Under the pieces are notes generated by a model. That model was not told where the DNA came from, did no database searches, and saw only the letters and a list, made by a program, of their open reading frames with translations. The position numbers and the translations under genes are program-made. Below, one piece after another: positions 37,924-50,695 of a stretch of DNA of 64,000 bases; position 1 is the first letter of the stretch; each line of letters opens with the position of its first letter. Source of the stretch: Sycobia sp. Sy_11 (taxonomy: Eukaryota > Arthropoda > Insecta > Hymenoptera > Epichrysomallidae); assembly GCA_018907035.1 (NCBI GenBank), contig JACCIC010000353.1, positions 1 through 64,000 of the forward strand. Reading direction: 5' to 3'.

Positions 37924-40282
37924 CTGGGCGCCGCAAACCTCGCCAGCGTCGCGAATATTTTACCTCGGTCACCTCCCGTGCGCCCCCCTCCCTATCGTAG
38001 TTACAGCCCCGTGGGCCAGCGGCCACGCTTAACTGCTCGTAAGCTGGAGTTAATCGAGCCGAGAGCCGTATATATATATATATATATAGGCAGGTATCGC
38101 GCATACAGCCCCTGCAATCCCTTGCAGAGGTGGGATTTCAGAAAGTTGAACGTGAGGCGAATAGGGCTCGAAGCCCCTCCGGCGTCGGCGGTGGGTTAAG
38201 GACGATTTAAGAAACTTCGGCTCTTGCGCCGGTGTACCGGGCCGTTGTATCGGGGGATTCTCGGCTACGACGATAAGGACCGATATTTTCCGGAAATTCG
38301 ATGAAGATTTGCGCGGGCTTGCTCTCATTAAAGTTTAATAATGCCGTACGGGTAAGATAATCTTGCTAATTACGGACCGAAGGATCTGTTCTGCGCGATA
38401 TCCAACTGAAATAGCATTGATTTTTTTTCCGAGATCTAAAAGCTAGCGGTCCGGTTTTACGTGATCGTATTAAAATTTACTATAAACAAGATATGACGAT
38501 TGATAAAATATACAAAGTTTGTAATATTTATCGATACAAAGATATTTCCTTAATCAACAACGTTTGTCATAAATATATAGAATATATATTTGAATTAAAT
38601 TAGTTCTTAATAATATTATTAATAATAATATTAATATTATAATTTTTTAATTCTTAATTCTATATAATTTTTTCATTCTTAATAATAATATTATAATTTT
38701 TTTTTATAAAAATACCCTTTTCTATTTATTGAAAATTGATGAATTTTGATACATTCTCCTTTTGCTACAGTAGCTCGACATAAATCTTCGACGTTAGAAA
38801 AACGATCAATTTTCTAAAATTAATTGTACACATTGCAATGAAACTTGATGAAATTTGAACTGGAAGAAAGACTATTTCAGATATTTCTTGTACAGAAGTA
38901 GAAAGAAATATAAAATAAATTTTGATAAAGTTCAAATACTATATTATTCTACTTGCTCTACAATAAAACTATAAATATGGATAATTTGATGCAAAAAATC
39001 TAAAATACAAATATGAAATATAAAACAGTCTTTTCCGAAATAAATTTCAACTAATTTTATTTTTTACATTCAGAATGGTATAATTTATCTATTCGAGACA
39101 GCGAATATCGACGTAGATTGCTTTATATTCGACGCAATGTATGATTTCTTCCATAACAATACAATCAATCTCTACAGAAACTGGACTGGTTATCTTCGAG
39201 CAACCTAAATATATTAGTTTTTGTACGTTATCTTACTGTGGGTAATTTTAATTGATAGATATACGTTATTATAAGTACTGTAAGCAATATTATTACTCTT
39301 TCATCGTCTGAAAAATGGGCTTCTGAATTGATAATTGAGAAACGTCGATAAATAGAAGGATTTCAGAATTTATTATGACTTGACTTATATTACTATTAAC
39401 GAAAGATTACTCCTTTTCTTTTTGATAAAATCTTCCATTGATCAAATATCTCCGAGTATTTCATAATATTTATATGTACTCTTTAATTAGACGGAGCATA
39501 ATAACAAATTGATTATAAAATTAAGAATATAATAATTCTCTATGATATTTTCACTTCCTAAAAAATTCAAGAAAATTATGAAATTGAAATAAAGTCTCGT
39601 TCCAGCGTACTATAATTGAAATTGGTTCGTGCAAACGACGTTTTCACGAGTTCTGAAACCATGTTCTTTAATTATTAAACTGTTAGTAGAATAAATCTGC
39701 TTGAGAATATCATTCTATTTTTCCATGTTTCTACTAGATTTTCTCCATCGACGCTCGCCTGACCAAATAAAGAGCGTACTACTTATATTGAATCTTCCAT
39801 TGTAACTGGACTTTACATTTAAAGGAGTACTCTAAAGAATATTTAATTGATATTCGATCATATATTGTACAGAACAATAATAATTAATATATATTAAATG
39901 AATCCTATTTTCAAAGAGGACAACTTCATGCCATCTTTCAACTGGCCAAACTATATTTTCTATTATAGTTGAAAATCTTTTCTTTATTTAACATACGGGT
40001 AAAAATAGCTTCCCCAGGCAGAAAAAGCATATTCCTGAAACAATCCCAATTAAGTAATGAGTTGAATATTAAAATCGCGAACACCCAATAAAATTAACAA
40101 TTACGGAAGAACAAGCGCTCGCGCAATCTCGTAATGTCATGCGCGCTTTCAGCGCCTCCTCGAACGCTTTATCATCCGTGCCATTAACAATATTACCAAT
40201 CATCCAAGCGACGGAGCACCGCGGATAAATCAATTAAGCGATTCAATTAACTCGTTGATCAATTAACAATAACGAGGCGAAA

Positions 40283-40349
40283 GAGAGGAAGAGAGAGAGA
40301 GAGAAAGAGAGAGAGAGAATGAGAGACAGAGACAGAGAGAGAGAGAGAG
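40283..40349. repeat. (GA)n tract, imperfect
   Basis: GA repeats with AA, TG and AC interruptions. Confidence 0.85.
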
Positions 40350-42395
40350 TGAGCAAAAAATGAAAGACTCAAGGACAATGTAAACATCGCATTCGTCTTG
40401 TATGTACGTCGGTATGATTCCCCCACCCCCACTCCCGTCGTCCCCGCCGCGCTCGATCTCTTTGACCGTAACGAATTACGACCGCGGAAGCGGGGCCTAC
40501 TCGGAATCGCGGCCGACGCGAATGGCTTTTATCCGCGCGGCTGGCTTTTGTATATTTGTCCATTGTCAACCAGCGCGACCCGAAATGAAATCCAGGCTGG
40601 TGCTCCGCGAACGTTCATAAATATATCGCGGTTCCACACGGGAGTGAAACAAAAGAAAGAAGGAGGGAGATAGTGAGCGGGAGGCAGCGTGAAATATCGC
40701 GGATGACTTTGAATGTCGACGCGCGTGGATTTATTATAATTCTACCCTCCCCCCACTCCCACACATATACATACACATTGCCGACTAATATCACGCTTCT
40801 GGATTCATCGTTGAAGAACCTCTGTTATAAATAACCGTGTGTCTATATATATATATATAGATGTATACATCGTGTTATCCACTGCAATTTATCGGCAATG
40901 ATAGCGCATCGAAGAACAATTAATTTGACGAAAATGTGCAGTTTACCGAGGCACAGATGTGGTTTGTAAAAGCTTGCATAAGCAAATCTATTCTTATATG
41001 CCTTATGTTTAAAATATCCAATAATTTTGAAGAATGAAGCATTCCACGTCGTTAATGGACACAAAAATTATGAAAATTTACTTAAAACCATTATTCGAGG
41101 CAGTAACTATTAGGTTGAAAATAGGCTACTCAATGTCTAAGATATTGTTGATAAAAGTTGTTCATGCATTGTGAACGGCTGAAAAATCAAATAGCCCAAA
41201 ACTTCTATTCTAGACTATAAAAGTTTTAATAAAAATGATTTAGTATTGTTCTCTAGTGTAAATTAGAATTAAAATAAAACCATTATAGATGAAAAATCGT
41301 ATTTTATGCAAAGTTTTCTAACAGTAGCTCAAAATTGCATTCAAACTGTATATCCGTAATATACAGTGTCATTGTGTAGTAATTTGTCTCAGATTAATTG
41401 CTACTCGGTAGAGAGAAGTAAAAATGAAATGTATATTGTACCTTTTAATTGGTTAAATTTCATCGGGTTATTTCATAAAGTTCAAATTCCCATTCCCAAT
41501 TGTTACATTTCAGCTTTACAGTTTACTACATCAGACCTTTCCTAATATAAATTATAATGTATACAACGTATAAGTACAAATCGATCTTAGATTCAGAAAT
41601 TCTCCGTAAGCCCTGGAACGTTTCGAGCCTATCAGTTTCGAAAAAAATAGAGGAGCGATAACATCCCGGGATCTTCCTTCTTGATGAATCGCGAATTCGA
41701 CGATAGCTGCTGTGGCAGTCTGTGGTAGGGAGATAGGTCGCGGGGCGTGGTCCCCTAATTCCTCGAATCTAAATGAATGCTACGGTACACACCGCACCCG
41801 AATTCCTTCGCCGGGACGCCGGAAATGGCAAGCATACTACTATGATCATATAGAAAGACACAGAGAGAGAAAGAGAGACAGTAAGAGAGAGAGAGAGGGG
41901 GGGTATAGAAAGACAGAGGCAGAGAGAAAGGAGAATTGGAGAACAGGAGCACTTTCTCAGAGGGCAAATGGGAAATGTCAGTGAAATTCGCGAAGCGCGC
42001 TGCGCGCACCATTCGCTGAGCGGAGAGAAAAGCCAAAAGTCTTGAAGGTGGAGGAGAAGGAGGTATTCTCGAAATGGGGAACGAATGCAGCAGAGGGATT
42101 GCAGAGACGCAGAAAGAGTGAGAGAGCGCGAGTCGAAGGGAGGGAGGGCGAAAGAAAAGATGGAGCAGAGGGCTGAAGAGAATTGATTGAAATCAATGCG
42201 CCGAGATAAGGCCATGGGAGGCGGGATGGAAGGGAGAGTCGAGCGCGACTGAGGTGATTGCTTCACCCTTCCTTCCCCCGCCGCCCCATCGATCCCACCT
42301 CTTTAGCTTCCGCAGGATGTCGGGAAGAAGCTACACAGTTTCCGCTTGGAACTTATTAAGTCGCTGCGGAGAGTGGAGTAAGCGGCAATGGAGAT

Positions 42396-42476
42396 AGAGA
42401 GAGAGGGGGGAAGAAGGGATGGAGAGGCAGGAAGAGAGAGAGAGAGAGAGAGAGCGTGAAAGAGAGAGAGAAGAGA
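42396..42476. repeat. (GA)n-rich tract
   Basis: Broken GA runs; the purest part is about 42432-42454. A looser GA-rich segment lies at 41861-41935. Confidence 0.85.
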
Positions 42477-44390
42477 GCGATGGAGGAAAGGTACGGGACG
42501 ATAGCGGGAGCTAAAGATTAATTCGAAAGCTTTCCCCCCTGACCTACTGCCATCGTGAAGCTGTACCTAGTGCCTCTGCTGTACCTTGTATCCCTCGGTC
42601 CTCATTTTCATCGCAAAGTATCCAGCATACCTAGCTTCCGACGCGTAGTTTTTTTTCTAATACGTCTCTCTCTCTCCTCTCCTCTCTCTCTCTCCCTCAT
42701 AAATCGGCGACGCGAATAAATCGGTAGACAAGCGCAACGGGGCGACACTCGAAATCTCCATGTCAAACGCGGTGACTCGCTGGCTTCGTGACGGGAGGAG
42801 GTGGAGGACTGGAAGTAAATTCTCCTTGAATAAGTTGTTTGCGCAGACGCCTCGGCTCTTTGTTCCCCACAAATCGCGCATCCGCGTACAATGAAGGGAA
42901 TGCCACTGAGGCGCGGGTGGCTTGGGGGGGGGGCGAACTTTTCGGTCTTCCCTCGACGAATGAGGATTCCCCGCCCGGTGGCTCTGCAAATTTTTTGCGG
43001 TATATCCCATTTTTTTTATCTGTTGCCCTGAGAGCAGAATGGGGAGGTGCAATAAACGCGCGTTGGGTAGTAAATTTTATCGTTATTGGATAAAGGCTAT
43101 CCACATGTAGAAATAGACATTTCATATGTAATTCTAGCTTGAAGATAGGATATATCTTTACAAAGTACAATCGAAACCAGAAAATATTCTTTATACTCAT
43201 GAAAATTATGTTGACACTATACCAGAACGAATTAGTATTGAAAGACACGGGGATAAAAGAAAAGGAGTAGAGTAAATCACGATTGTGCACTTAGAAATGT
43301 CTTTGTTGTGCTATGAAACGAAATGCGGATGTTGATAGGCCTTTTATAAATTAAAATTGAATAATAAATATTGTAAGACTCATTTCTATACGATTCTTAA
43401 TTTTGAAACATTGTCTGGGATTCTGGCTGTCGGAATAATTTAATTTCGATAGAAAGTATTTAAACTAAGGAACGTAATGAAAATTATAATAAAAATTATA
43501 GCCAAAAATCATTTGATCCTGATATTTATAACAATAAATTCCCGGCTGACAAAAGGCTTACTAACGTATTTTGAGATTTGTAGAACCAAAATCTGGAGGC
43601 ATACTTTTGTTAAACAGGGTAGAATTCTGTTTAAATCACAAATTTGAATAGAAGTAGATTTTTCTAATATTTTTCATCATTTAAAGAGAATAAGCTTCTA
43701 AAGCTAATTTAACCAAAATTTTGATTTAAACAATTAGGATTTCATCAAATTTAACAGTTCTTAAACATCTTCTAATATAAAAATTAATTTACATCTTTGT
43801 AAATGCATTACTATACTATTGCGTTCGTAAATTTAATTAAAATCAAACTAACTTTACGATTTAGAAGGACAAAATAGAAAAAAATAAAATATTTTCCACT
43901 CGATCATTAATATTCTTAAATTTAACTGTATTTATTTCCTAATACAATTTCTTTAGCACAAAACGTCACATTCAATTAGTCTTGGAATTTTCATCGAATA
44001 TTCTTATTAAGTATATATAAAGGCGTCACCTAAACGAAGCGTAGGAAATCTCGTTAAAGCCTCTCTCGCCCGCGACAAAGGAGGGCAGCACACGAAATTA
44101 GATTGCGCATCACTGCCAACTGTCAAATTCATTATTGTTATTATTATTTTCGGGCACCGGCGCGGCCGCAACGCGTTTGATGCCAGAAGACGCGAAAGCG
44201 ACGGATGGGGAGGGAGGGTGAAAAGGAGTTCGAACGGTAGGGCGAGACAGGCACGCGACTGCCTCGAAACACTTTGAGGACACTTGCGGCGCGCGATAGA
44301 TGAAGAAAGAAATAAGAACGGGTAGAAAAAGAGAGTGACTGCTTCGGTAAAAGGACACCTCGTTATAGTGGGTGGGGGACTGGGTGTTGA

Positions 44391-44413
44391 TTATTATTAT
44401 TATTATTATTATT
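44391..44413. repeat. (ATT)n microsatellite
   Basis: Nearly eight ATT units. Confidence 0.9.
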
Positions 44414-44821
44414 GCTGTTGTCGAACGCAGTAAATGCCGCTGGCACGCCCGACGCGACGGTAAACACGCGTCGATATTCCGCCTCTCTGTTCCTTGAGAG
44501 CGACGGAGAGCCTCGCTTTGTCGGCTTTGTGTGCTTTGGAATTTGCTGGAGCATCGGTGTAAAGCCAAATAATCCGTTTTCCTTTTTCATTTTTAATTTT
44601 TTTATTCAAACATATGCATATTATTGTCGGATGACTAATCAGAGAGCTTGATCAATAGATAAATTTAATTAAAGTGTTTTCGTCTTTGCAAAATACATGA
44701 TTCGGCAGCTAAAAATTAAATGAAAAAGTAAAGTTTTTACTTTGAATGAATTAATTTTGTCCGGATGGATGAGTGCATTTTATAATCAAAATTTTTGAAT
44801 TTGAAAATCAAGATTCATAAA

Positions 44822-44900
44822 GAAAATTATACTTTATATAAATAAAAATAAAAATTATACTTTATATAATAAAAAATTATACTTTTTATAAATAAAAATT
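44822..44900. repeat. AT-rich tandem repeat, about three copies
   Basis: The unit aaattatactttatata, followed by an A-rich spacer such as aataaaaat, occurs three times with small length differences. It is a simple minisatellite in non-coding AT-rich DNA. Confidence 0.85.
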
Positions 44901-45628
44901 GTCTTCAATGTATAAAGATGAAAATAAAGTTTAACCATTATTTCTAAAAAGTTTCTTGCATGCGAGTCTTAAACTAATACACCGAAGAATAAAGATCAGA
45001 ATGTCGTCTTTTTATATCACCAATATTTAGTAGCTACCTCGTCTATAAATATCGAAAGAAAAAAGCAACGTTCGGAAATAAAATTAAAACTCTTCTACGT
45101 ACGGGGGCGGGGATAAACTTCTTTAGTGCAAAACTGCTGGTCTAAATTAAAAAAATTTTTTTCATTTAGAATTCGTTCCCGTAACAAAAGGCATAATAAT
45201 CAACGAGTCCATGTTGAAAAAAGCTGTACCAACACTGGAGAAAATATATCTCACAGTAAAATAAAACAATGCGTAAATGGGAATATTTGGAAAACTATCG
45301 TGTCCACCGGTCCCAGTCACCAACTGTTCTCTGTTGTAAAAGTTTCGCACCTTCTGGCATTATTACCCGCTCCGAACACCAGCCCCACCCTCGCGAAGCT
45401 TAGCGCTGCTTTAATGTATATATATATAAAAGCCTGCGCACGTGTTACATACCCGTCTGGGCTGGCTATGCAGCGATAACAAGAGCTACATATCGATCGT
45501 GTTGTCTCGCGCCTGTTCTGCGTTGAACTTGACGTGCCGATGGGTCATCGTGTCTTCTACACACACACCCATACACACACACTTGCATGTATGTGTGTGG
45601 GTATGTGCACGCGCGCGCGCGTGTGTAT

Positions 45629-46165
45629 CTAACTTATAATATTATCTGTATGTAATAAGCGTAGTCCACGAGCGTTCGAGCGTTCAGGTAAATAGTTCAT
45701 AGGGGCGTACCTGAATATTCTCGCTCTGTATGCCGGAGGAGAGTTCAGTGGCTCTCGAGAGATATCAGAAGCAATAACTTCGCTAGGGCATTCGAAATTA
45801 GCTCGGCTCGTGCGAGCGTATGGCGAGGTTTGAATTAAGTTGGTCGGAGTATACTTATATATCGGTGCGTCGACGAAAAGCGAGAGATGTTTCGCCGAAG
45901 CGAGAAAATTTCGCAGGTCGCGGTGCGCAACTCGAAAGTGACTTTCGACGTGAACCTGGAACGGAAGCTGATCTTCGTCTTTTACCAATGGCCTTTTCAC
46001 GTCTGTATCCGCGTTTTGCTTTATTAAAAGATGTAATTTAAGAAAAATGTCCTGTACGATCCCAACCTCGTCACTTTTATTCGCATTCGCAAGCAGCGCG
46101 ATTACCATGGAGTAACGAACCTTCGTCCCTCGAGTCAAGAGAATCCCCCCAAAACTAATTTGCAA
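45629..46165 (-). CDS. Unrecognised 178-codon open frame
   Basis: This is the longest open frame in the window that contains no simple repeat. It starts MQISFGGILLTRGTK, contains PFQVHVESHFRVAHRDL in the middle and ends LLHTDNIIS. There is no signal peptide, repeat or motif that I recognise. It could instead be one exon: an acceptor with a good pyrimidine tract (ctcttgcaaattag) lies just inside its start, and a donor (TTCAG|GTACGC) lies near 45710. With this much sequence, one frame of this length is not surprising by chance. Confidence 0.22.
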   Translation of the reverse strand: MQISFGGILLTRGTKVRYSMVIALLANANKSDEVGIVQDIFLKLHLLIKQNADTDVKRPLVKDEDQLPFQVHVESHFRVAHRDLRNFLASAKHLSLFVDAPIYKYTPTNLIQTSPYARTSRANFECPSEVIASDISREPLNSPPAYRARIFRYAPMNYLPERSNARGLRLLHTDNIIS

Positions 46166-46826
46166 GAGACAAAGTCGGAAGAGGGCAGAAAGTCAGCGCC
46201 CAACAGTTATAGCGATTTTGGACTGGGAAACAGTTACTCGGCAGCCTGAGTTGTAAAATTTGAGCAGTCTAATTTTCTCAGTGATTTTAATTTTTATTAT
46301 CAAATATGTCCTTTTCATCAACAATAACACCTCAATATAATTGATAATTTAGTAGGTTGAAACAAAGTCGATTGTCGTGGATTCTCGCAACTGGAAAAAA
46401 TAATTAGTATCGATTAGTACATAAAGTCCATACAAAATAGTCGTACAGCCAAAATAATATAGGGATTGCATGCTAAGATTCTCTGCGAAGAGTGTAATTG
46501 TATGCAACGTATAAGGATTAATTCTATATAAGTATAATTCAATGTATCAATGTGCATAAGAAAACTATGAAATTCATTGTGCAAAATAACATTGAAAACG
46601 AGTCGAAGCAGAGATCAGTGAGAATAACTACAACGTTGAATTATACGTAATTAACTGAGCACTAACTCGAATTCATTGATGTATTTTATAATTAGCAGCC
46701 CACGTTTAATGTAAAAACACGCTCAATGAGAATTCACGCAGTTATGATATCAATTCGATCTTAAAATCGTAAGTCAGAAGGAACAATAGAACCGCTTGCT
46801 TTCTTTAATGCAAAGGAGAAAAATTG

Positions 46827-46828
<2 letters not shown>

Positions 46829-46862
<34 letters not shown>
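46829..46862. repeat. (TA)n microsatellite
   Basis: Uninterrupted TA run of 34 bases. Confidence 0.95.
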
Positions 46863-46869
<7 letters not shown>

Positions 46870-46911
46870 GATGGACGTTCCGCGACCTACATCATACAAC
46901 AGGACAGGCAA

Positions 46912-46942
<31 letters not shown>

Positions 46943-46943
46943 T

Positions 46944-46976
<33 letters not shown>
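46912..46976. repeat. (GA)n tract
   Basis: GA repeats with gata interruptions, pure over the last 27 bases. Confidence 0.9.
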
Positions 46977-48127
46977 TCGAAATCGGGATGCATTATTACC
47001 ATTATCCAGAGAGAACAAAGAACCGTCCGTCTTTCCTTCGCTGGGTTATGCTCGCCCGTATCTTCACGCGGAGAGCTTCGATAGAACCCGACGACGCACC
47101 GGAGAGAAGAAGCCCCCCGCCCCCCCCTCGCCACTGGTTGCCATGGATACGCGAGGGGCGCCCGTGCTAGCTTCACTCCATAACCCGAGAGAATGTCATC
47201 TCGCTCTATCTCCTCGCCCTCTCTCTGTCATATTCCGATCTAGCTCTCTTCCTCTCGCTCCCTCTCTCTATCCGTCTCTTTCCATCTCCCTCTATCTCTT
47301 CATCCTTTTTCCTCGCTTCCTTCTCTGTCCGGTATACGTCTCGCGTGCCGCGCACCGGCCGCGTCTCATCGTCGTCCCCCTCCTGCCCTGCCGCCCTGCT
47401 TCCCCCCCCCCTTTTTTCTCGAGGAAACTCTCTGTTTTTGCACCTGCCGTCGATGGCGGGAGACGTCAAATCCGTAACGACTAGCATCTCCTTCTTGCCC
47501 CCTTATACAGCTGGGGAAATATACTTTTGTAGAACAGTCGCCGTATAAGTTTCGAGAGGTTTCCAGCATCGCTCGCCGATGTTTCTTTTACGATAAAATA
47601 CGTACATTATTGATATACGCTGGCATCGAGTAAATTTTGACATTTTAGCTTACGGTGATTTGTTCATCAATAAACGATCGTGTTTGAAGATTGTTTTTGA
47701 ACCTCGATAATAACGAGAATTTTTTAGCCCCTTCTCTTTTATTAAAGCGCAAGCGACAATAAAAAAAAAACTACGACAAATAATTCAATAGATAAATCAA
47801 TCGCGTCTACTCGTCGATCCGTTGTGCCTACTTACGAATAACTGTCGCGCTCGCATTACACGCATACACTGCAGCCCGCAATCTCGTCAAACATCGACGA
47901 AAATACGGAAATTCGAACGGCGCGTGCTGCGCTTTTCTGTCGATTTTCCGGAATGATATATCGCGCCGCCGCACCGGTTCAACCACTCACCCCCACCACC
48001 TCCGCCCCATCCCGTCGCGTACGTTGACCGATATAATAGCCGGAATAGCGATTTGCCTCTCTGTTGAGTAGAAGACGATAATACACGGTACGGGAAGGAT
48101 TTGTAAAAAAAAATTCCACTGTAACTC

Positions 48128-48129
<2 letters not shown>

Positions 48130-48176
<47 letters not shown>
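48130..48176. repeat. (CT)n microsatellite
   Basis: Uninterrupted CT run of 47 bases; shorter CT runs follow at about 48265 and 48309. Confidence 0.95.
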
Positions 48177-48180
<4 letters not shown>

Positions 48181-48678
48181 GTTCGTGAAATCTCTTCCGC
48201 CACCTGACAGATTTGATGGAATCGCAGATCTAAATATAAATATCTCAAGAGAAGAGGGTGTGATCTCTCTCTCTCTCTCTTTAATAAATGAAATTCTAAA
48301 TTCAAATTCTCTCTCTCTCTCTCTCTCTCGCCGCGTCGCCGGATATTTTCCTCTTCCGGCCCGGCGGGAAGGTCGACCTCCTTGCGCGAGACTTCCATGG
48401 AACGCCTCTGCCACGATCCTTTTTTCTAACTCCCCCCTTCACGACTGCACCACCCCCTCCCCCGTACCACGGTAATCTCGTCTACGCTTTCAAACGGTTT
48501 TCTCTGTCCCCTTCTGCCAGGCACGCCGGTGCCCTCGACCCGCATTTACACTGCGTGAGCGCGTGGGCGCGCGTACCTAACACCGAGAGCAGATCCCTTT
48601 CACGCGCGACGTTTTTAGCCGACTTTCCTTTGCCGCGACTCCCTCTCGCGTTCAATGCTCTCCCTCCATGCCCCCCTG

Positions 48679-48683
<5 letters not shown>

Positions 48684-48727
<44 letters not shown>
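48684..48727. repeat. (CT)n microsatellite
   Basis: Uninterrupted CT run of 44 bases. Confidence 0.95.
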
Positions 48728-48735
<8 letters not shown>

Positions 48736-50641
48736 CTCTTCCCGTTTCTTCCTCGCTCAGTCTGTAAGCGAGGACGCAGAGCTGGGCGAGAGCGCGCAGA
48801 GCCGGGACGGTCCGTCTCAATGTGTCTGTCGGTAAAAGCGCAGCGAGAAAAACGCCAGAAACCCCGGAGCGCTTTTCTGTCCTGGATTTTGCGGTTCACG
48901 GGGCATTTTCAACGTTAAGCCATTGTGCTGCTGCAGTTGGGAATTATTTTCAATGGCTATATTACGAAATTTTAGTTCATAATATTTTACGAATATTGTA
49001 TATATTTTACGAATATTATATAATATTTTATATAAAAATTTACGAGATATATTTATTAATGGAAGTGAGCTAATTTTTCTGCTTTTTTGTATCTTTTAAT
49101 GTATTTGTTGATTTATGTAATCTTAAGTTTGAACTGTAGAGTTACAGTAGCTGAAGTTTATTTTTGCCAAACTTCGTGCAGTGCCATTAGTTTAATCCAC
49201 AATAACGATTTTAAAAGAAAATGAAAACTATTTGTATCTTGAATATTTCACTGTGTTTCGAAATTCAAGGATAATTCGGGGAACTCTACATGAATATATG
49301 CCAAAACGCTCGATTTAGAATTGTCTAGACAAGTGTATAGACTTCTAAATCATAATTTTTTATGAGAATTTCCATGGTAAATTCAAATTGAACAAACAAT
49401 TCTTGTCACACTTTTTAAAATTGTTCTAATAATAAATATCATCATTCCATTCTTTCTTGTCGTTATATATATATATAAATATGTAAACAATAATTTCATT
49501 TATTTCACATTTATCTGCTTTACCTATTAATGTGAGAATACTTAACATTTACTTATTGCAAAAGTTCTTTTGCTCAAAAAAGGATTTTAACATCAAATTA
49601 TTTTAATGATATAGGTCGTTTCGTAACTTCCATAAATCTGAAGTAAAACATCAGTACATTTATGTTTTGAATTTAAAAATTTCTATAGTTTTCATTCTTC
49701 TTATTATATTTGTACATTTGCTTTAAATGCGAATTATACATTATCTTAAATATTGGCATATTATCATTATCATTATACTTTCATACGATTACCTTAAACA
49801 TTTAAAATGTCAAGCACAAAGTTATATATGAAATATGATAAATATTTATTATTTCTTCAATAAAGCAAAAGCTTTGACTATTTTATTTTTTGGTATTTTA
49901 CTTTTGTATTTTACTTTTACTGTGTATTTTCTATCTTTACTTGTAAAACGTTCTTACTCCAAGCGTTAACGTGTTTTGCAATTTTCGTAAAAGCTCAACA
50001 CTTACTTCAGCACTCTACTCTGCTCTTCTGTTTTGCCATTCATCGTTCTTTATGCATTTCAAGAATCAAGAACAAACGAGAAACAAGGAAGGCCTCAGAA
50101 GACCTCTTTACATTAATTCAAACATTCTATTAACGAAGGCGTTAACTCTGACCTCCAACGCTGCCTCCTGACCCAGAAAGAACAAAAACGTTTACGCACG
50201 AGAGAGGATGGGTGGAGGGGTAAAAATACTCCACGCTCATAAAGCATTCTCTGCTTTAATTACGCATACCCCCACCCCATCCTATCTCAAACCCCTTACC
50301 CAAAAAATACCGCGCGAGCAATATTTAACCTCCCCCAACCCCGTTACATTCCACGGCTTTTCCCTTTGCAAAAAAAAGCACATTCCGTCCACCACCCTCT
50401 ATCTTTCTATCGTCATTTCGACCCCCCCCCACCCTGTCAGCAGCGCGAAATTGGGATGAAATATATACAGATATACATATGTACATATAGCCAGCGAAAA
50501 CAAAACAGCAAACGAACTATATAGTACGATAGAGTGGCGGCGCGTTTTATCCTCGCACGCATTGATCAACAGAGAAAAACCTGGACGATCGATCAGCGAT
50601 GCACCGCGCTAAATTCGCATTTTGTTTTCGTTTAATATGTA

Positions 50642-50644
<3 letters not shown>

Positions 50645-50688
<44 letters not shown>
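50645..50688. repeat. (TA)n microsatellite
   Basis: Uninterrupted TA run of 44 bases, then tatata and catg units. Confidence 0.95.

Positions 50689-50695
<7 letters not shown>

Larger units (their letters stand above)
35970..44100. other. Non-coding stretch
   Basis: AT-rich DNA at 35970-37440, 38460-40070, 40790-41580 and 43090-44030. GC-richer, GA-rich patches lie between them at 37580-38340, 40270-40760 and 41690-43060. No transposon or exon was recognised. Confidence 0.5.

Noticed and set aside
37453..38199. 248-codon frame on the plus strand
   Set aside because: It spans two (TA)n arrays and low-stop GC-rich DNA; the composition is not protein-like.
42763..43290. 175-codon frame on the minus strand
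   Set aside because: It crosses an AT-rich to GC-rich boundary with an abrupt change of composition; no domain or splice support.
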